A DNA stretch of 64,000 bases from Thermoplasmatota archaeon (GTDB lineage: Archaea > Thermoplasmatota > Thermoplasmata > Thermoplasmatales > Thermoplasmataceae): assembly GCA_023484805.1 (NCBI GenBank), contig JAMDAM010000021.1, positions 1 through 64,000 on the forward strand. The letters run 5' to 3'. Position numbers and translations under genes: made by a program. Of the stretch, positions 1 to 8,971 are shown piece after piece (within the stretch, counting starts at the first letter, position 1; each line of letters opens with the position of its first letter). The notes beneath the pieces were generated by a model. That model had not been told where the DNA came from. It did not search any database and worked only from the letters and a program-made list of their open reading frames with translations.

Positions 1-44
1 TTACCACGTTTTGCAGTTCGACAGTTTTTGTCTTTGTAACTTAT

Positions 45-480
45 TTATTCTTGAGGTTTGTTATCAGGTATCTCATCTATTTGTTCAGCCCCAAAAAGTG
101 TCTTAGAGAAAGAATATTTTACTAAAAGCAGAGCAGTTCCGTAATCCTGTGCAGAATAGCGAGAACCATGCGAAAAATCTTGTAATTCAACGGGGACCGA
201 ACCTTGTATTCCTATCAACTTATTAGCGCCAATTGCAGCTTCCTTGAATTCAATTTTAGTAAAATTTTTAAAAGAATCATTCTAAGCCTTCTCTAGTTTA
301 TTCTCCGAAATAAGTTCATCAAAACATAATAATGAAAGTTCAACACTTATTGACTCATTTTCCGCGAATAGAACGGGGTCGATATTTTTGCCTTATATTT
401 TTCTACCAGATGCCTATCAAACTCCGGAACACTTCCAGAACACTTATCATCTCGGCTGTGAAAAAATTTGTCTTCTTCTC
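45..480 (-). pseudogene. degraded coding region, unknown family
   Basis: Manual minus-strand translation gives coherent protein-like text split over two frames: ...RDDKCSGSVPEFDRHLVEKYKAK / NIDPVLFAENESISVELSLLCFDELISENKLEKA*NDSFKNFTKIEFKEAAIGANKLIGIQGSVPVELQDFSHGSRYSAQDYGTALLLVKYSFSKTLFGAEQIDEIPDNKPQE*. In-frame TAG at 282-284 plus a frame change near 385-395. Confidence 0.45.
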
Positions 481-484
481 AATA

Positions 485-691
485 TCAGTCATCCTGATCG
501 GGCGGCATTTCCTGCCCGTCCCCTTCCCACTCTATCCTGAACCGCACAACCTGCGGGGCACTGACGGCCATCTCCCTGGGTACCTGTATGTTCACCGGCC
601 CAACCGGTGTCCTGTACACGAACGTATAGAGCTCCGCAACGCCGAAACCTATGGCCCTCTTCGCCTCACCCTCGATCCTTGTCACATGCAT
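485..691 (-). CDS. hypothetical protein (68 aa)
   Basis: ORF 13 bp downstream of the 317-aa ORF on the same strand; protein-like composition. Confidence 0.45.
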   Translation of the reverse strand: MHVTRIEGEAKRAIGFGVAELYTFVYRTPVGPVNIQVPREMAVSAPQVVRFRIEWEGDGQEMPPDQDD

Positions 692-704
692 CCCTCCATA
701 TCAC

Positions 705-1658
705 TCATATCCACTCCCATATGCCCTTCCGGTAATCGCCAACATAGCTAAGGCTGAAATGTGAGTCGGTAAGCTTCCCGGATGCACTGAAGAGTATGCC
801 CAGGTATTCCCTCAGCAGTGACCGGGGCATGAAGGCGAATGCCCTGAGGATTCCGCCCGTGACCTTCATTATGGTACCAGCCCGGGGTATGTGCGCTTCA
901 TTGGCGCTGTTCCGCACCATGTTGATGAACGGGGAGCTTATGTCCGCATGATAGAGGCCGCTGTCTCCAGATACAGGCTGCCATGAATCGGGCACATGGG
1001 ATGCCTGGCATACAGCAATGGACCTGAGGGCATCCTTCATGCGGTGCTCTGAGTTAACCTCAAAGAACGCTTCCGTTATTCCCGCTGACCTGATCTCCTC
1101 GGGGAGATCGGTGTCAAAACCCACCACGGAAAGGGATATGCGTTCATTCACCGCATCAAGGGCGGAGATGCCGCCGGGATCAGGGCCGAGGTCCACGATC
1201 TCCATCCCGTTCCTCATCTGCAGTATGTCTCCTGCCAGCATGGTGACGCTGTGCAGGTCGGAGGCATGGAACCTGTATTCCGCCCTGATCCTGCCCCCGG
1301 CGAGGTAGAGCGATCTCGGCAATAGGGTCCCTATGGCGAGTATGCGGTCCATGATCCCGCTGACGGTACTCATCTCCTCCGACCTGAGCTTTACCGTGAG
1401 CATGTTGCCCCTAATGACATGATCATAGGAGGACACCATGGACTCAAACCTCTGGGCCTTCTCGCCCTGCACGAAGAGGTCAATATAAGACTCGCTGCCT
1501 ATGCGGTCTGAGTGCAGAGGGACGTCGCCGAACTCCTTCTCCATCACCGGGATCAAGGGATGGCTCTGCACCATGGAGACGGAGAGCATGTAGCCGATCC
1601 TTCGGTCAATGTCACGGTAGAGCATGGTGCGGAATCTCTCCCCTGGTGGCGACAGCAA
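705..1658 (-). CDS. hypothetical protein (317 aa)
   Basis: Long ORF, the longest in this interval; family not recognised. Confidence 0.65.
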   Translation of the reverse strand: MLSPPGERFRTMLYRDIDRRIGYMLSVSMVQSHPLIPVMEKEFGDVPLHSDRIGSESYIDLFVQGEKAQRFESMVSSYDHVIRGNMLTVKLRSEEMSTVSGIMDRILAIGTLLPRSLYLAGGRIRAEYRFHASDLHSVTMLAGDILQMRNGMEIVDLGPDPGGISALDAVNERISLSVVGFDTDLPEEIRSAGITEAFFEVNSEHRMKDALRSIAVCQASHVPDSWQPVSGDSGLYHADISSPFINMVRNSANEAHIPRAGTIMKVTGGILRAFAFMPRSLLREYLGILFSASGKLTDSHFSLSYVGDYRKGIWEWI

Positions 1659-2144
1659 TATGGCATGAAGGCATTTCCGTGAGCATGTTTTCGCAATGGG
1701 ATCTGTTTGGCATGATAATCAACTCATGTGTTTTACTGCCAATTTGCTAATAAGGATTTGCTGCGATGACATGAAGATATTTCGCTACCCAGGATTTAAG
1801 GGAGCTCAGGAAATTGTACAGAAAGCGGTAATTAAAGTTGACAGAAATATAGGCATAGGTTATGTTGGTAGTTTGTTTGAATGTTTGTGCGTGGGTATAA
1901 TGCTTTCCTCTAGTTATAAATCTGACAACATCCTTCTTTTGAGAGACGAAAAGTAGGGCATAAATATGGATGGACAGATTTTAGTAGCTTTTACTTCAAC
2001 GCAGAGAATTTTTTCAAGCAAGAGAAAAAGTGTGATGATATAACTCTCCCGAATACCATTAACAAAATCAATTATGTAAAGTACATGAAACGGAAGCAAA
2101 AAAAATAAAAAGTAATAAAACTCAAATTGGTCCGAAATAAGGGA

Positions 2145-2390
2145 TTAGACACTACTAAATGCTTCCTTTTCAGCCAGTCGAAGCGCGGATACTGCCAAGG
2201 CATCATTGCTAGACAACCTGTTTTTAAATTGTTTAGCTGCCTCATCTCCGTTAAGCTTAGTCAGTCCCTCATAATAATGCACCGCATTATCTATCACAAT
2301 CTGCCCAGTTATACACCTTGATTCAGCACTTACCATATAAAATAACACCCCATTTCGCGTGTCACTGGGAAATAAAGTTTTTTGCTTCAC
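2145..2390 (-). CDS. hypothetical small protein (81 aa)
   Basis: ORF with plausible coding composition (..GDEAAKQFKNRLSSNDALAVSALRLAEKEAFSSV) just downstream of tRNA-Pro; no family recognised. Confidence 0.35.
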   Translation of the reverse strand: MKQKTLFPSDTRNGVLFYMVSAESRCITGQIVIDNAVHYYEGLTKLNGDEAAKQFKNRLSSNDALAVSALRLAEKEAFSSV

Positions 2391-2444
2391 TAAGAAGACA
2401 ATTCTGTTGCCCGGGTAATGTAATGCGACCGCACCTGCACTCTA

Positions 2445-2517
2445 TGGGACCGTTGAGATTTGAACTCAAGTTACCAACACCCCAAGCTGGTAGGATACCA
2501 AGCTACCCCACGGTCCC
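2445..2517 (-). tRNA. tRNA-Pro (GGG)
   Basis: Minus strand GGGACCGTGGGGTAGCTTGGTATCCTACCAGCTTGGGGTGTTGGTAACTTGAGTTCAAATCTCAACGGTCCCA: acceptor GGGACCG/CGGTCCC, anticodon loop TTGGGGT, T-loop GTTCAAATC. Confidence 0.92.
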
Positions 2518-2736
2518 TCACGAAAATGGCAGGATTTCGTCGATGAGATCAGCGTGAGACAGTATCATTCTCCTGCAACAGTACCTGTCAACGTGAAGGT
2601 CGTTAAGGGTCTTGGCTACCTCCTCTGCAGTCGGCTCCCTCCCTGATGACCTGATTTCGCTCATCTTGCTGGTAAATTTTACGTAATCAGAGGCGACAAC
2701 CTTGCCGCAACTGAAACATCTGACCGGTATAATCAT
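2518..2736 (-). CDS. rpoN: DNA-directed RNA polymerase subunit N (Rpb10-like)
   Basis: MIIPVRCFSCGKVVASDY...YCCRRMILSHADLIDEI: zinc-bundle motifs CxxC and CCRR. Confidence 0.95.
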   Translation of the reverse strand: MIIPVRCFSCGKVVASDYVKFTSKMSEIRSSGREPTAEEVAKTLNDLHVDRYCCRRMILSHADLIDEILPFS

Positions 2737-2740
2737 CTGA

Positions 2741-3151
2741 TCACCTATATGACTTCTGTCTCTTTACCCTTGCGCCCCTTCCCATTGGCTTCTTGGGGAG
2801 TTTGCGCCTTATGTCGTTAACGAGCATGGTCCTGTCGTACTGCCTGAATTTCTCCTCAAGCGTATCATCAGACACGTACTTTATGATGCCCTTTGCTATG
2901 GCGGTTCTGGAGGCATCAGCCTGGCCTGTCACTCCTCCTCCGGATACCGTGACCTCTATGTCTATGTCGTTGGCCTTGTCGCCAAGTAGGAGGATGGGCT
3001 CCCTGATCTTTTCGCGCAGTATGGCAACTGGATGCAGTTCAACCGGGTAGCCGTTTATTGTTACCTGCCCCTTTCCCTTTTTTGTTACCGCCTTGGCTAT
3101 TGCAGTCTTGCGCTTTCCCGATGTTACTATGAATGTCCCTGTGTTCTTCAT
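2741..3151 (-). CDS. rps9: 30S ribosomal protein S9
   Basis: TSGKRKTAIAKA start and C-terminal GRGARVKRQKSYR; operon context. Confidence 0.96.
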   Translation of the reverse strand: MKNTGTFIVTSGKRKTAIAKAVTKKGKGQVTINGYPVELHPVAILREKIREPILLLGDKANDIDIEVTVSGGGVTGQADASRTAIAKGIIKYVSDDTLEEKFRQYDRTMLVNDIRRKLPKKPMGRGARVKRQKSYR

Positions 3152-3567
3152 TGAGTTGACCTCTGTCCGAGCTGGAATGTGATGTCCTGCAGTGTGACGT
3201 AACCGCTCATCTTGTGGTTCGCCGCCTCATCAATCTTCTTGAACTCTACGCCATCAAGTATCTTGGGCTTTCCGCGGTAGACCACGCATCTCTTGAGAGC
3301 TTCCTTGCCGGTTGTTTTCTTGGATGGCAGCATGTTCTTAATTGATCTTCTCAGGATCTGGTCAGCAGTCTTCGGGTAATCTGGTCCCTTCCTCACACTG
3401 CCTATTTCCCTCCTTTCCTTGAACCTGTTGATGAGAAATGGTTTCGTGCCGGTTATCACGACCTTTTCCGCGTTTATAATAACGACACCTTCACCGTTGA
3501 GCAGCTGCTTTGCCACGTAGGTGGAAAGTCTTCCATAAATTGCATTATCTGCATCGATGTAAATCAT
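3148..3567 (-). CDS. rpl13: 50S ribosomal protein L13
   Basis: IDADNAIYGRLSTYVAKQLLNGE...VVINAEKVVITG; operon context. Confidence 0.96.
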   Translation of the reverse strand: MIYIDADNAIYGRLSTYVAKQLLNGEGVVIINAEKVVITGTKPFLINRFKERREIGSVRKGPDYPKTADQILRRSIKNMLPSKKTTGKEALKRCVVYRGKPKILDGVEFKKIDEAANHKMSGYVTLQDITFQLGQRSTQ

Positions 3568-3572
3568 ATATT

Positions 3573-3950
3573 TTACCTCAATATCCTAAGATTGGATCCC
3601 TTCGGATTTTCTGCAGCAAGTTCTTCAAGGCTCTTGAATGTTGATCCATTTTCCTCGAGCTTCTTCCTTGCGTTCTCAGAAATTGCCAGCGCCGAAACCG
3701 TGACCTTCTTGTCGACAAAACCGCTTCCAAGAACCGACCCGGCCACGACAACGGTCTCTCCTTCTGTCGCAAGCCTGCTGATTTTTCCGACATTGATGGA
3801 GGAATACCTCCTGCTTCCGGCATTAAGCCTCTCGGCTATGTCTCTCCAGAAAACTGAATTGTTTTCCCGTGAAATCGTGATCAATTTTTCAATGGTCCCT
3901 CTCATGGCGGGACTTGTTTTTCTAGCTGTTTGTAATGACATGGTGAACAT
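3573..3950 (-). CDS. rpl18e: 50S ribosomal protein L18e
   Basis: Archaeal L18e-like sequence preceding L13/S9/rpoN; likely start at the MSLQTARKT methionine. Confidence 0.93.
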   Translation of the reverse strand: MFTMSLQTARKTSPAMRGTIEKLITISRENNSVFWRDIAERLNAGSRRYSSINVGKISRLATEGETVVVAGSVLGSGFVDKKVTVSALAISENARKKLEENGSTFKSLEELAAENPKGSNLRILR

Positions 3951-3992
3951 CCGTTGTGTAAGGCGTTAATTAAGATTCGTTAATAAACATTT

Positions 3993-4772
3993 TTACTGCT
4001 TTCCCGGTGAATCTGCGTTCATTTCTCCAGCATCGATGTGCTTCATGATTATCCTGATTATTCCCATCAATTTATAATATTCAGTCTCCGTCAGTGCCGA
4101 CCTGGCGCTTATTCTCCGGATCATTGTGTCTATGTTTCTCCTCTTTGACTTGGGATATGAAACCGCCTCAAGGAGTTCCCCGATCCGATCCATGAGCATT
4201 GCATAGTTCACTGGGGATATTGGTTCCCTCACAGTATCTGTGCCGGACTCCCCGGCGTGCTTCACCATTTCGTAGAATATTATGGCTGCAGCATGTGAGA
4301 GGTTGTATACAGGATAATCAGGGGATGCAGGTATGTTTATGAAGTAGTTGCAGCGTTCCAGTTCAGTGTTCCGCAGTCCGTCGTCCTCCCTGCCGAGAAC
4401 GATGGCTATCCTGTCACTTCTCCCGGAAAATTCATCCCAGAACATCTGGGGGGTTACGGGCATGCGCCTGAATTTCTTCCTGCTGGCGGTTGCCACGCTT
4501 GATGTGCCCGCTATTATGGTGAAACCCTCGGTTGCTTCCTCAAGTGTGGAATATGTCCTGCTTTCCGAGAGTATCTGCCTACCTGCCATTGCCCTCGCTA
4601 TGGCCTCGTCCCCTATCTCTGGAGGGTTGACCATTGCAAGGTCCGTCAGACCGGCATTCTTCATCGACCTGGCAACTGCACCGATGTTGCCTTCGTATTT
4701 GGGCGCAACAAGTACAACCCTGACACGCCTCGAGAGTTTACGAAGTTCTTCTGAAATATCGGTTCCGATCAT
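3993..4772 (-). CDS. SpoU/TrmH-family RNA methyltransferase (TrmJ-like)
   Basis: RVVLVAPKYEGNIGAVARSMKNAGL, IVLGREDDGLRNTELERCNYFINIPASPDYPVYNLSHAAAIIFYE: SPOUT motifs. Confidence 0.88.
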   Translation of the reverse strand: MIGTDISEELRKLSRRVRVVLVAPKYEGNIGAVARSMKNAGLTDLAMVNPPEIGDEAIARAMAGRQILSESRTYSTLEEATEGFTIIAGTSSVATASRKKFRRMPVTPQMFWDEFSGRSDRIAIVLGREDDGLRNTELERCNYFINIPASPDYPVYNLSHAAAIIFYEMVKHAGESGTDTVREPISPVNYAMLMDRIGELLEAVSYPKSKRRNIDTMIRRISARSALTETEYYKLMGIIRIIMKHIDAGEMNADSPGKQ

Positions 4773-4784
4773 CTAAAAAATGGG

Positions 4785-5546
4785 TTACTGGGGAGCCTCT
4801 TCCTTTGTTTCCGGAACTTCCTGTGGTTCTGCCGGAGCCTCCTTGGGCTCTTCCTTGTGCTCCTCTTCCTTCGGTGTCTTCTTGTAGAATTCCCTCACGG
4901 AAATGTCCTCTTCAGGCAGGTACTTCCTGACGTCATTTACCACAAGATACTTTGCATTCAGCCAAACGGGGTCAAATTTTGCATCCTCGGGAACGTTGAT
5001 TACGGCGTTGCCGTCCTCAACCGAGCATGAGAAATCTTCCTTTTCGGGCTGGTAGTACATGTGAACGATGGACAGGAGTTTCTCTGCCGGGTCCTTTATG
5101 ACCTGGTTAACCTTGTACTTGTAATATATGGTCTTCCCTGCAAGAGGATGGTTATAGTCAACGAGCACCCTTCCGGGCGTAACTGAGAGAACCTTTCCCC
5201 TCCTGTTGTTGAGGCTGATTTCCTGCCCGACAACGGGGTTGATCTCCTGCCTCTGGAATTCCCTCATGGTGTGAACCTTGATATTCTTGTTGTCCCTAAT
5301 ACCGTAAGCCTTCTCGGCGGATATGATGACCTCGTACTCCTTCCCCTCCTCGGACTTCTCGAGCGATTCGTTTATCTCGGGAAACTGCTTGTCTGATCCG
5401 ACTACTATTACCTCGTCCCCGTATTTCCTGTGCTCATGATAAATGTCATTCTCCTTCGCGAGTGCCTCTATGCTGGTATCAACTAGCTTCTTCTCTTCGC
5501 CCGCTCTGACCTCGTAATCTATCTTTAAAAAATCACCATTGTTCAT
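4785..5546 (-). CDS. FKBP-type peptidyl-prolyl cis-trans isomerase (SlyD-like), acidic C-terminal tail
   Basis: MNNGDFLKIDYEVRAGEEKKLVDTS...EKAYGIRD...VDYNHPLAGKTIYYKYKV. Confidence 0.87.
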   Translation of the reverse strand: MNNGDFLKIDYEVRAGEEKKLVDTSIEALAKENDIYHEHRKYGDEVIVVGSDKQFPEINESLEKSEEGKEYEVIISAEKAYGIRDNKNIKVHTMREFQRQEINPVVGQEISLNNRRGKVLSVTPGRVLVDYNHPLAGKTIYYKYKVNQVIKDPAEKLLSIVHMYYQPEKEDFSCSVEDGNAVINVPEDAKFDPVWLNAKYLVVNDVRKYLPEEDISVREFYKKTPKEEEHKEEPKEAPAEPQEVPETKEEAPQ

Positions 5547-5778
5547 TGGATCACCAAATTGATCGTGTATGGCGGGAAATCCAAGATTGTATTTAAATTT
5601 TGATACCGTTCAATTGTGCCCCCGCCAGTGTCTCTAATAAATGGCTGTTCAGCCGCCTGGAATGATCTTTGCGGGCCGTTCATGTCTGATTACCCTGTAT
5701 GCGCCAGGGAAAGTAAGGTCGACAAGACCAATATTACGGAAATGAACATCTTTTTAAGGCATCAGGAAATAAAATCAC

Positions 5779-7257
5779 ATGAAGAACTTTATAGACGGCG
5801 AATGGAAAGCCTCTGAAGATGGCGAGGAGATGGAGAAATATAACCCTTCAACCGGTGAATTGCTTGAAAAAATGGCCGCGTCAAAGAAAGCGGATGTGGA
5901 TGAGGCGGTTGACGCCGCTTATGAAAGTTTCCAGAAATGGCTCTCACTGGGTTCTGTTGCCAGGTCAAAGATAATCTACAGGGCAAAGGAACTGATCCAG
6001 CAGGATCGAGCTGCACTTGAAGCGATACTTACAAAGGAAAACGGCAAGATAAGGGTGGAGGCAAGGCAGGAGGTTGACGGCGTCCTGGACCAACTCCAGT
6101 ACTATGCCGAATTCGCAAGGAAGATCACAGGAGACGTGGTGGAGGGCGACAGCAGCAGGAGGCACATTTACCAGTACAAGATCCCATACGGTGTAGTTGT
6201 GGCCATTACGCCCTGGAATTTCCCGGCTGCCATGGTTGCCAGGAAGCTCGCTCCGGCTCTGCTGACCGGAAACACGGTGATAGTCAAGCCCAGCACGGAT
6301 ACACCGGGAAGCGCCGAGTTCATAGTCAGGAAGTTTGCGGATGCCGGCATGCCGAAGGGCGTCCTGAACTTCATAACCGGGAAGGGAAGCGAGATTGGGG
6401 ACTACATAGTGATGCATCCGAAGGTGTCCCTGATAACCATGACCGGATCAACTGCGACCGGCCAGAGGATAATGCAGAAGGCGTCTGGAAACATGGCCAA
6501 GCTAATCCTGGAACTCGGAGGTAAGGCGCCATTCATGGTATGGAAGGACGCGAACATCCAGAACGCGCTCAAGGCTTTTGCGTGGGCGAAATTCTGGAAT
6601 TCTGGGCAGTCATGCATCGCCGCGGAACGGTTATACGTACATGCCGACATCTATGACACATTCATGAAGAAGGCAACTGCGATGGCAAAGTCCATAAGAG
6701 TGGGTGACCCGGAAACTGCAGACATGGGTCCGCTGATCAACAGGGGCGCGCTGGAAGGATCCGAGAAATTCATATCGGATGCTGTGTCAGGCGGCATGCA
6801 TGTCCTGGCTGGAGGGAAACCGCCCAGCCTCCAGGGGAAGTTCAGCAAGGGGTATTTCCTCGAACCGACCATCATAGAGGGGGCAGAACAGAATTCAGAG
6901 ATATTCCAGGAAGAGATATTCGGCCCTGTCATAGGTGTGAAGAAAGTGACGGACGAGGATGAACTCATAGAGTATGCGAACAACTCAAGATACGGTCTCG
7001 CATCCTATCTTTTCACGGAAGACCAGAAGCTCATCTTCAGGGCATCCGATGAGATCAGGTTCGGGGAGCTTTACGTGAACCAGATAGGCCCTGAGGCATC
7101 ACAGGGCTATCACACAGGATTCAGGATGACCGGGCAGGCAGGAGAGGGCAGCAGGTATGGCATAGAGGAATACCTGAAGCTGAAGAATGTCTATATTGAC
7201 TATTCCGGGAAGGTCGTGGTCGAATCCATGAGGGATGACCTCTTCTCCGGGCTATGA
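5779..7257 (+). CDS. NAD(P)-dependent aldehyde dehydrogenase
   Basis: ITPWNFP, ELGGKAPFMVWKDANI, FWNSGQSCIAAERLYVH, EEIFGPV: ALDH superfamily motifs. Confidence 0.93.
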   Translation: MKNFIDGEWKASEDGEEMEKYNPSTGELLEKMAASKKADVDEAVDAAYESFQKWLSLGSVARSKIIYRAKELIQQDRAALEAILTKENGKIRVEARQEVDGVLDQLQYYAEFARKITGDVVEGDSSRRHIYQYKIPYGVVVAITPWNFPAAMVARKLAPALLTGNTVIVKPSTDTPGSAEFIVRKFADAGMPKGVLNFITGKGSEIGDYIVMHPKVSLITMTGSTATGQRIMQKASGNMAKLILELGGKAPFMVWKDANIQNALKAFAWAKFWNSGQSCIAAERLYVHADIYDTFMKKATAMAKSIRVGDPETADMGPLINRGALEGSEKFISDAVSGGMHVLAGGKPPSLQGKFSKGYFLEPTIIEGAEQNSEIFQEEIFGPVIGVKKVTDEDELIEYANNSRYGLASYLFTEDQKLIFRASDEIRFGELYVNQIGPEASQGYHTGFRMTGQAGEGSRYGIEEYLKLKNVYIDYSGKVVVESMRDDLFSGL

Positions 7258-8934
7258 AACTATCAGGCCGGTATATCCGTCCATGAATATGTCCTCCCCA
7301 CCCTTCAGGTCTGAGAAGAGCTTTGTATTTGCAAGCAGGGCGGTACCGGAGCTTCTCAGCCTTTCCCTCACGCTGCTGCTGACATTTCCGCAGCAGATAA
7401 TACCCCTGAAATTGCCCAGAGGTTCCGGAATCCTGTCGGCAGTGCTGACAAGTAGGATCTCACCAGCCTGATCTGCCGTGACCGCGAGCTTTCCCTCCGC
7501 GGAAATCCCGTTGGTATGCCCGACCCCAAGGTATTCACCCATGGTTATTACCCGTACGTCATTTGTCCCGCCGAAGAGGAAATACGGGGCGCCGGATGTA
7601 ACTACATATCGCAGGCCTCTCCTGATGCCCATTGCCTTCTGGAAATTCTTGGTCATCAGGTTCACGTCCGTGGTCCTTTCGTCCTCAACGTCCATGCAGA
7701 CCGGAGTTATTCCCCTGTAGAGATTCAGCTTTCTTGCAATGGCTTCAGTTGCAACTACGCCGTATACCGGCACCGATGGCCTGACTGCAGATATCATCCT
7801 TGCGGTGTTTCCCGTGCGTGTGAAGGCTATTATCCCCTCGGCACTGGAATCGCGGGATATGACCTTGGACGCAACCGCGATCGAGTACGCAACCCTGTTG
7901 CCAATGAATTCCTCAGGTTCGGGGAAATCCTTCCTCTGGCTCTCCACGTACTCGGAGATGTCGCTCAGGTATTTCACTGCCTCAACCGGGTACTTTCCCA
8001 TTGCCGTCTCCTCTGACAACATCAGGGAGTCGGTGTTGTCAAGTATGGCATTGGTTACGTCTGATACCTCGGCCCTGGTCGGAGAGTCTGACTGCACCAT
8101 GCTTTCAAGCATCTGCGTAGCAACTATGGTGGGCTTTCCCCTCCTGTGCGCGTGATAAATGATGTTTTTCTGTGCCAGGCTCACCTCGGTCAGTGGGAGC
8201 TCCACCCCAAGGTCTCCCCGCGCGACCATGATCACGTCGGATACCGCGGAAATTTCCTCGATTCCTGAATACCCGCTCTTGGTCTCTATCTTGGAGATGA
8301 TGCCCTGCGTGCCGCCTAATTCCATTATTGCGTTCTGAAGGCTCTGGACATTTTCCTTTGACTGAACAAACGACAGGGCGAAGTAGTCGACCTGGTTTGA
8401 TATTCCCTCCGCAAGAAATTCCCTGTCCCTGTCGGTAAGCGTGCCGAGGTCGAGCACGCGCCCGGGTATGTTGATCCTGCTCCTGTCCCTTATCTCGGCA
8501 TCGTCTGATGCCATGATTTCCACCGAATCGCTGCCGGTGGTTTTGACAATGAAGGTAACTCTTCCGTCGCTCATCCTGATGGCGTCTCCCTGCTTGAGGG
8601 ATTGCAGCACTCCAGGATAATTTATGCCAATCTCGTCATCTGCCTTTGGATTGGCAACAAGCCTGAACACACCCCCGGAGGAAATCTTCTTCCTTCCGCC
8701 CTGAAACGATGAGGTCCTCAGCTCAGGTCCCTTGAGATCGACCATGACGGAGACATGCTTTCCCTTTTCCCTGTTGAGATCCGATACAAGCCTGCTGATC
8801 TTCCCGATATAACCGGCCTCGACGTGCGCAGTGTTTATCCTTACGCACGAAAGTCCCCTGTCCATCATGCTGGATATTATCTCTCTGCGGTCACTCGCCG
8901 GGCCTACCGTTGCTATAATCTTGGTCTGGGGCAT
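7252..8934 (-). CDS. pyk: pyruvate kinase with C-terminal extension
   Basis: TKIIATVGPASD, VDLKGPELRT, SKIETKSGYSGIEEI, MVARGDLGVELPL, KPTIVATQMLESM, LSEETAMGKYP. Confidence 0.95.
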   Translation of the reverse strand: MPQTKIIATVGPASDRREIISSMMDRGLSCVRINTAHVEAGYIGKISRLVSDLNREKGKHVSVMVDLKGPELRTSSFQGGRKKISSGGVFRLVANPKADDEIGINYPGVLQSLKQGDAIRMSDGRVTFIVKTTGSDSVEIMASDDAEIRDRSRINIPGRVLDLGTLTDRDREFLAEGISNQVDYFALSFVQSKENVQSLQNAIMELGGTQGIISKIETKSGYSGIEEISAVSDVIMVARGDLGVELPLTEVSLAQKNIIYHAHRRGKPTIVATQMLESMVQSDSPTRAEVSDVTNAILDNTDSLMLSEETAMGKYPVEAVKYLSDISEYVESQRKDFPEPEEFIGNRVAYSIAVASKVISRDSSAEGIIAFTRTGNTARMISAVRPSVPVYGVVATEAIARKLNLYRGITPVCMDVEDERTTDVNLMTKNFQKAMGIRRGLRYVVTSGAPYFLFGGTNDVRVITMGEYLGVGHTNGISAEGKLAVTADQAGEILLVSTADRIPEPLGNFRGIICCGNVSSSVRERLRSSGTALLANTKLFSDLKGGEDIFMDGYTGLIVS

Positions 8935-8971
8935 GATTCCTGATCATGCATTGTCTAAAGTATGTGTCGAT

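Noticed and set aside
196-208. GGGACCG match to the tRNA-Pro acceptor end as a possible att repeat
   Set aside because: Only 7 bp match (ggggaccgaacc versus gggaccgttgag); expected by chance and not extended.
332-751. 139-aa plus-strand ORF
   Set aside because: Antisense to the 68-aa minus ORF and the pseudogene; composition looks like a shadow frame.
1696-1956. 86-aa plus ORF in the A/T-rich zone
   Set aside because: Cysteine-rich, no motif and no supporting context; insufficient to call.
5965-6417. 150-aa minus ORF inside the aldehyde dehydrogenase gene
   Set aside because: Fully antisense to a strongly supported ALDH; typical shadow ORF.
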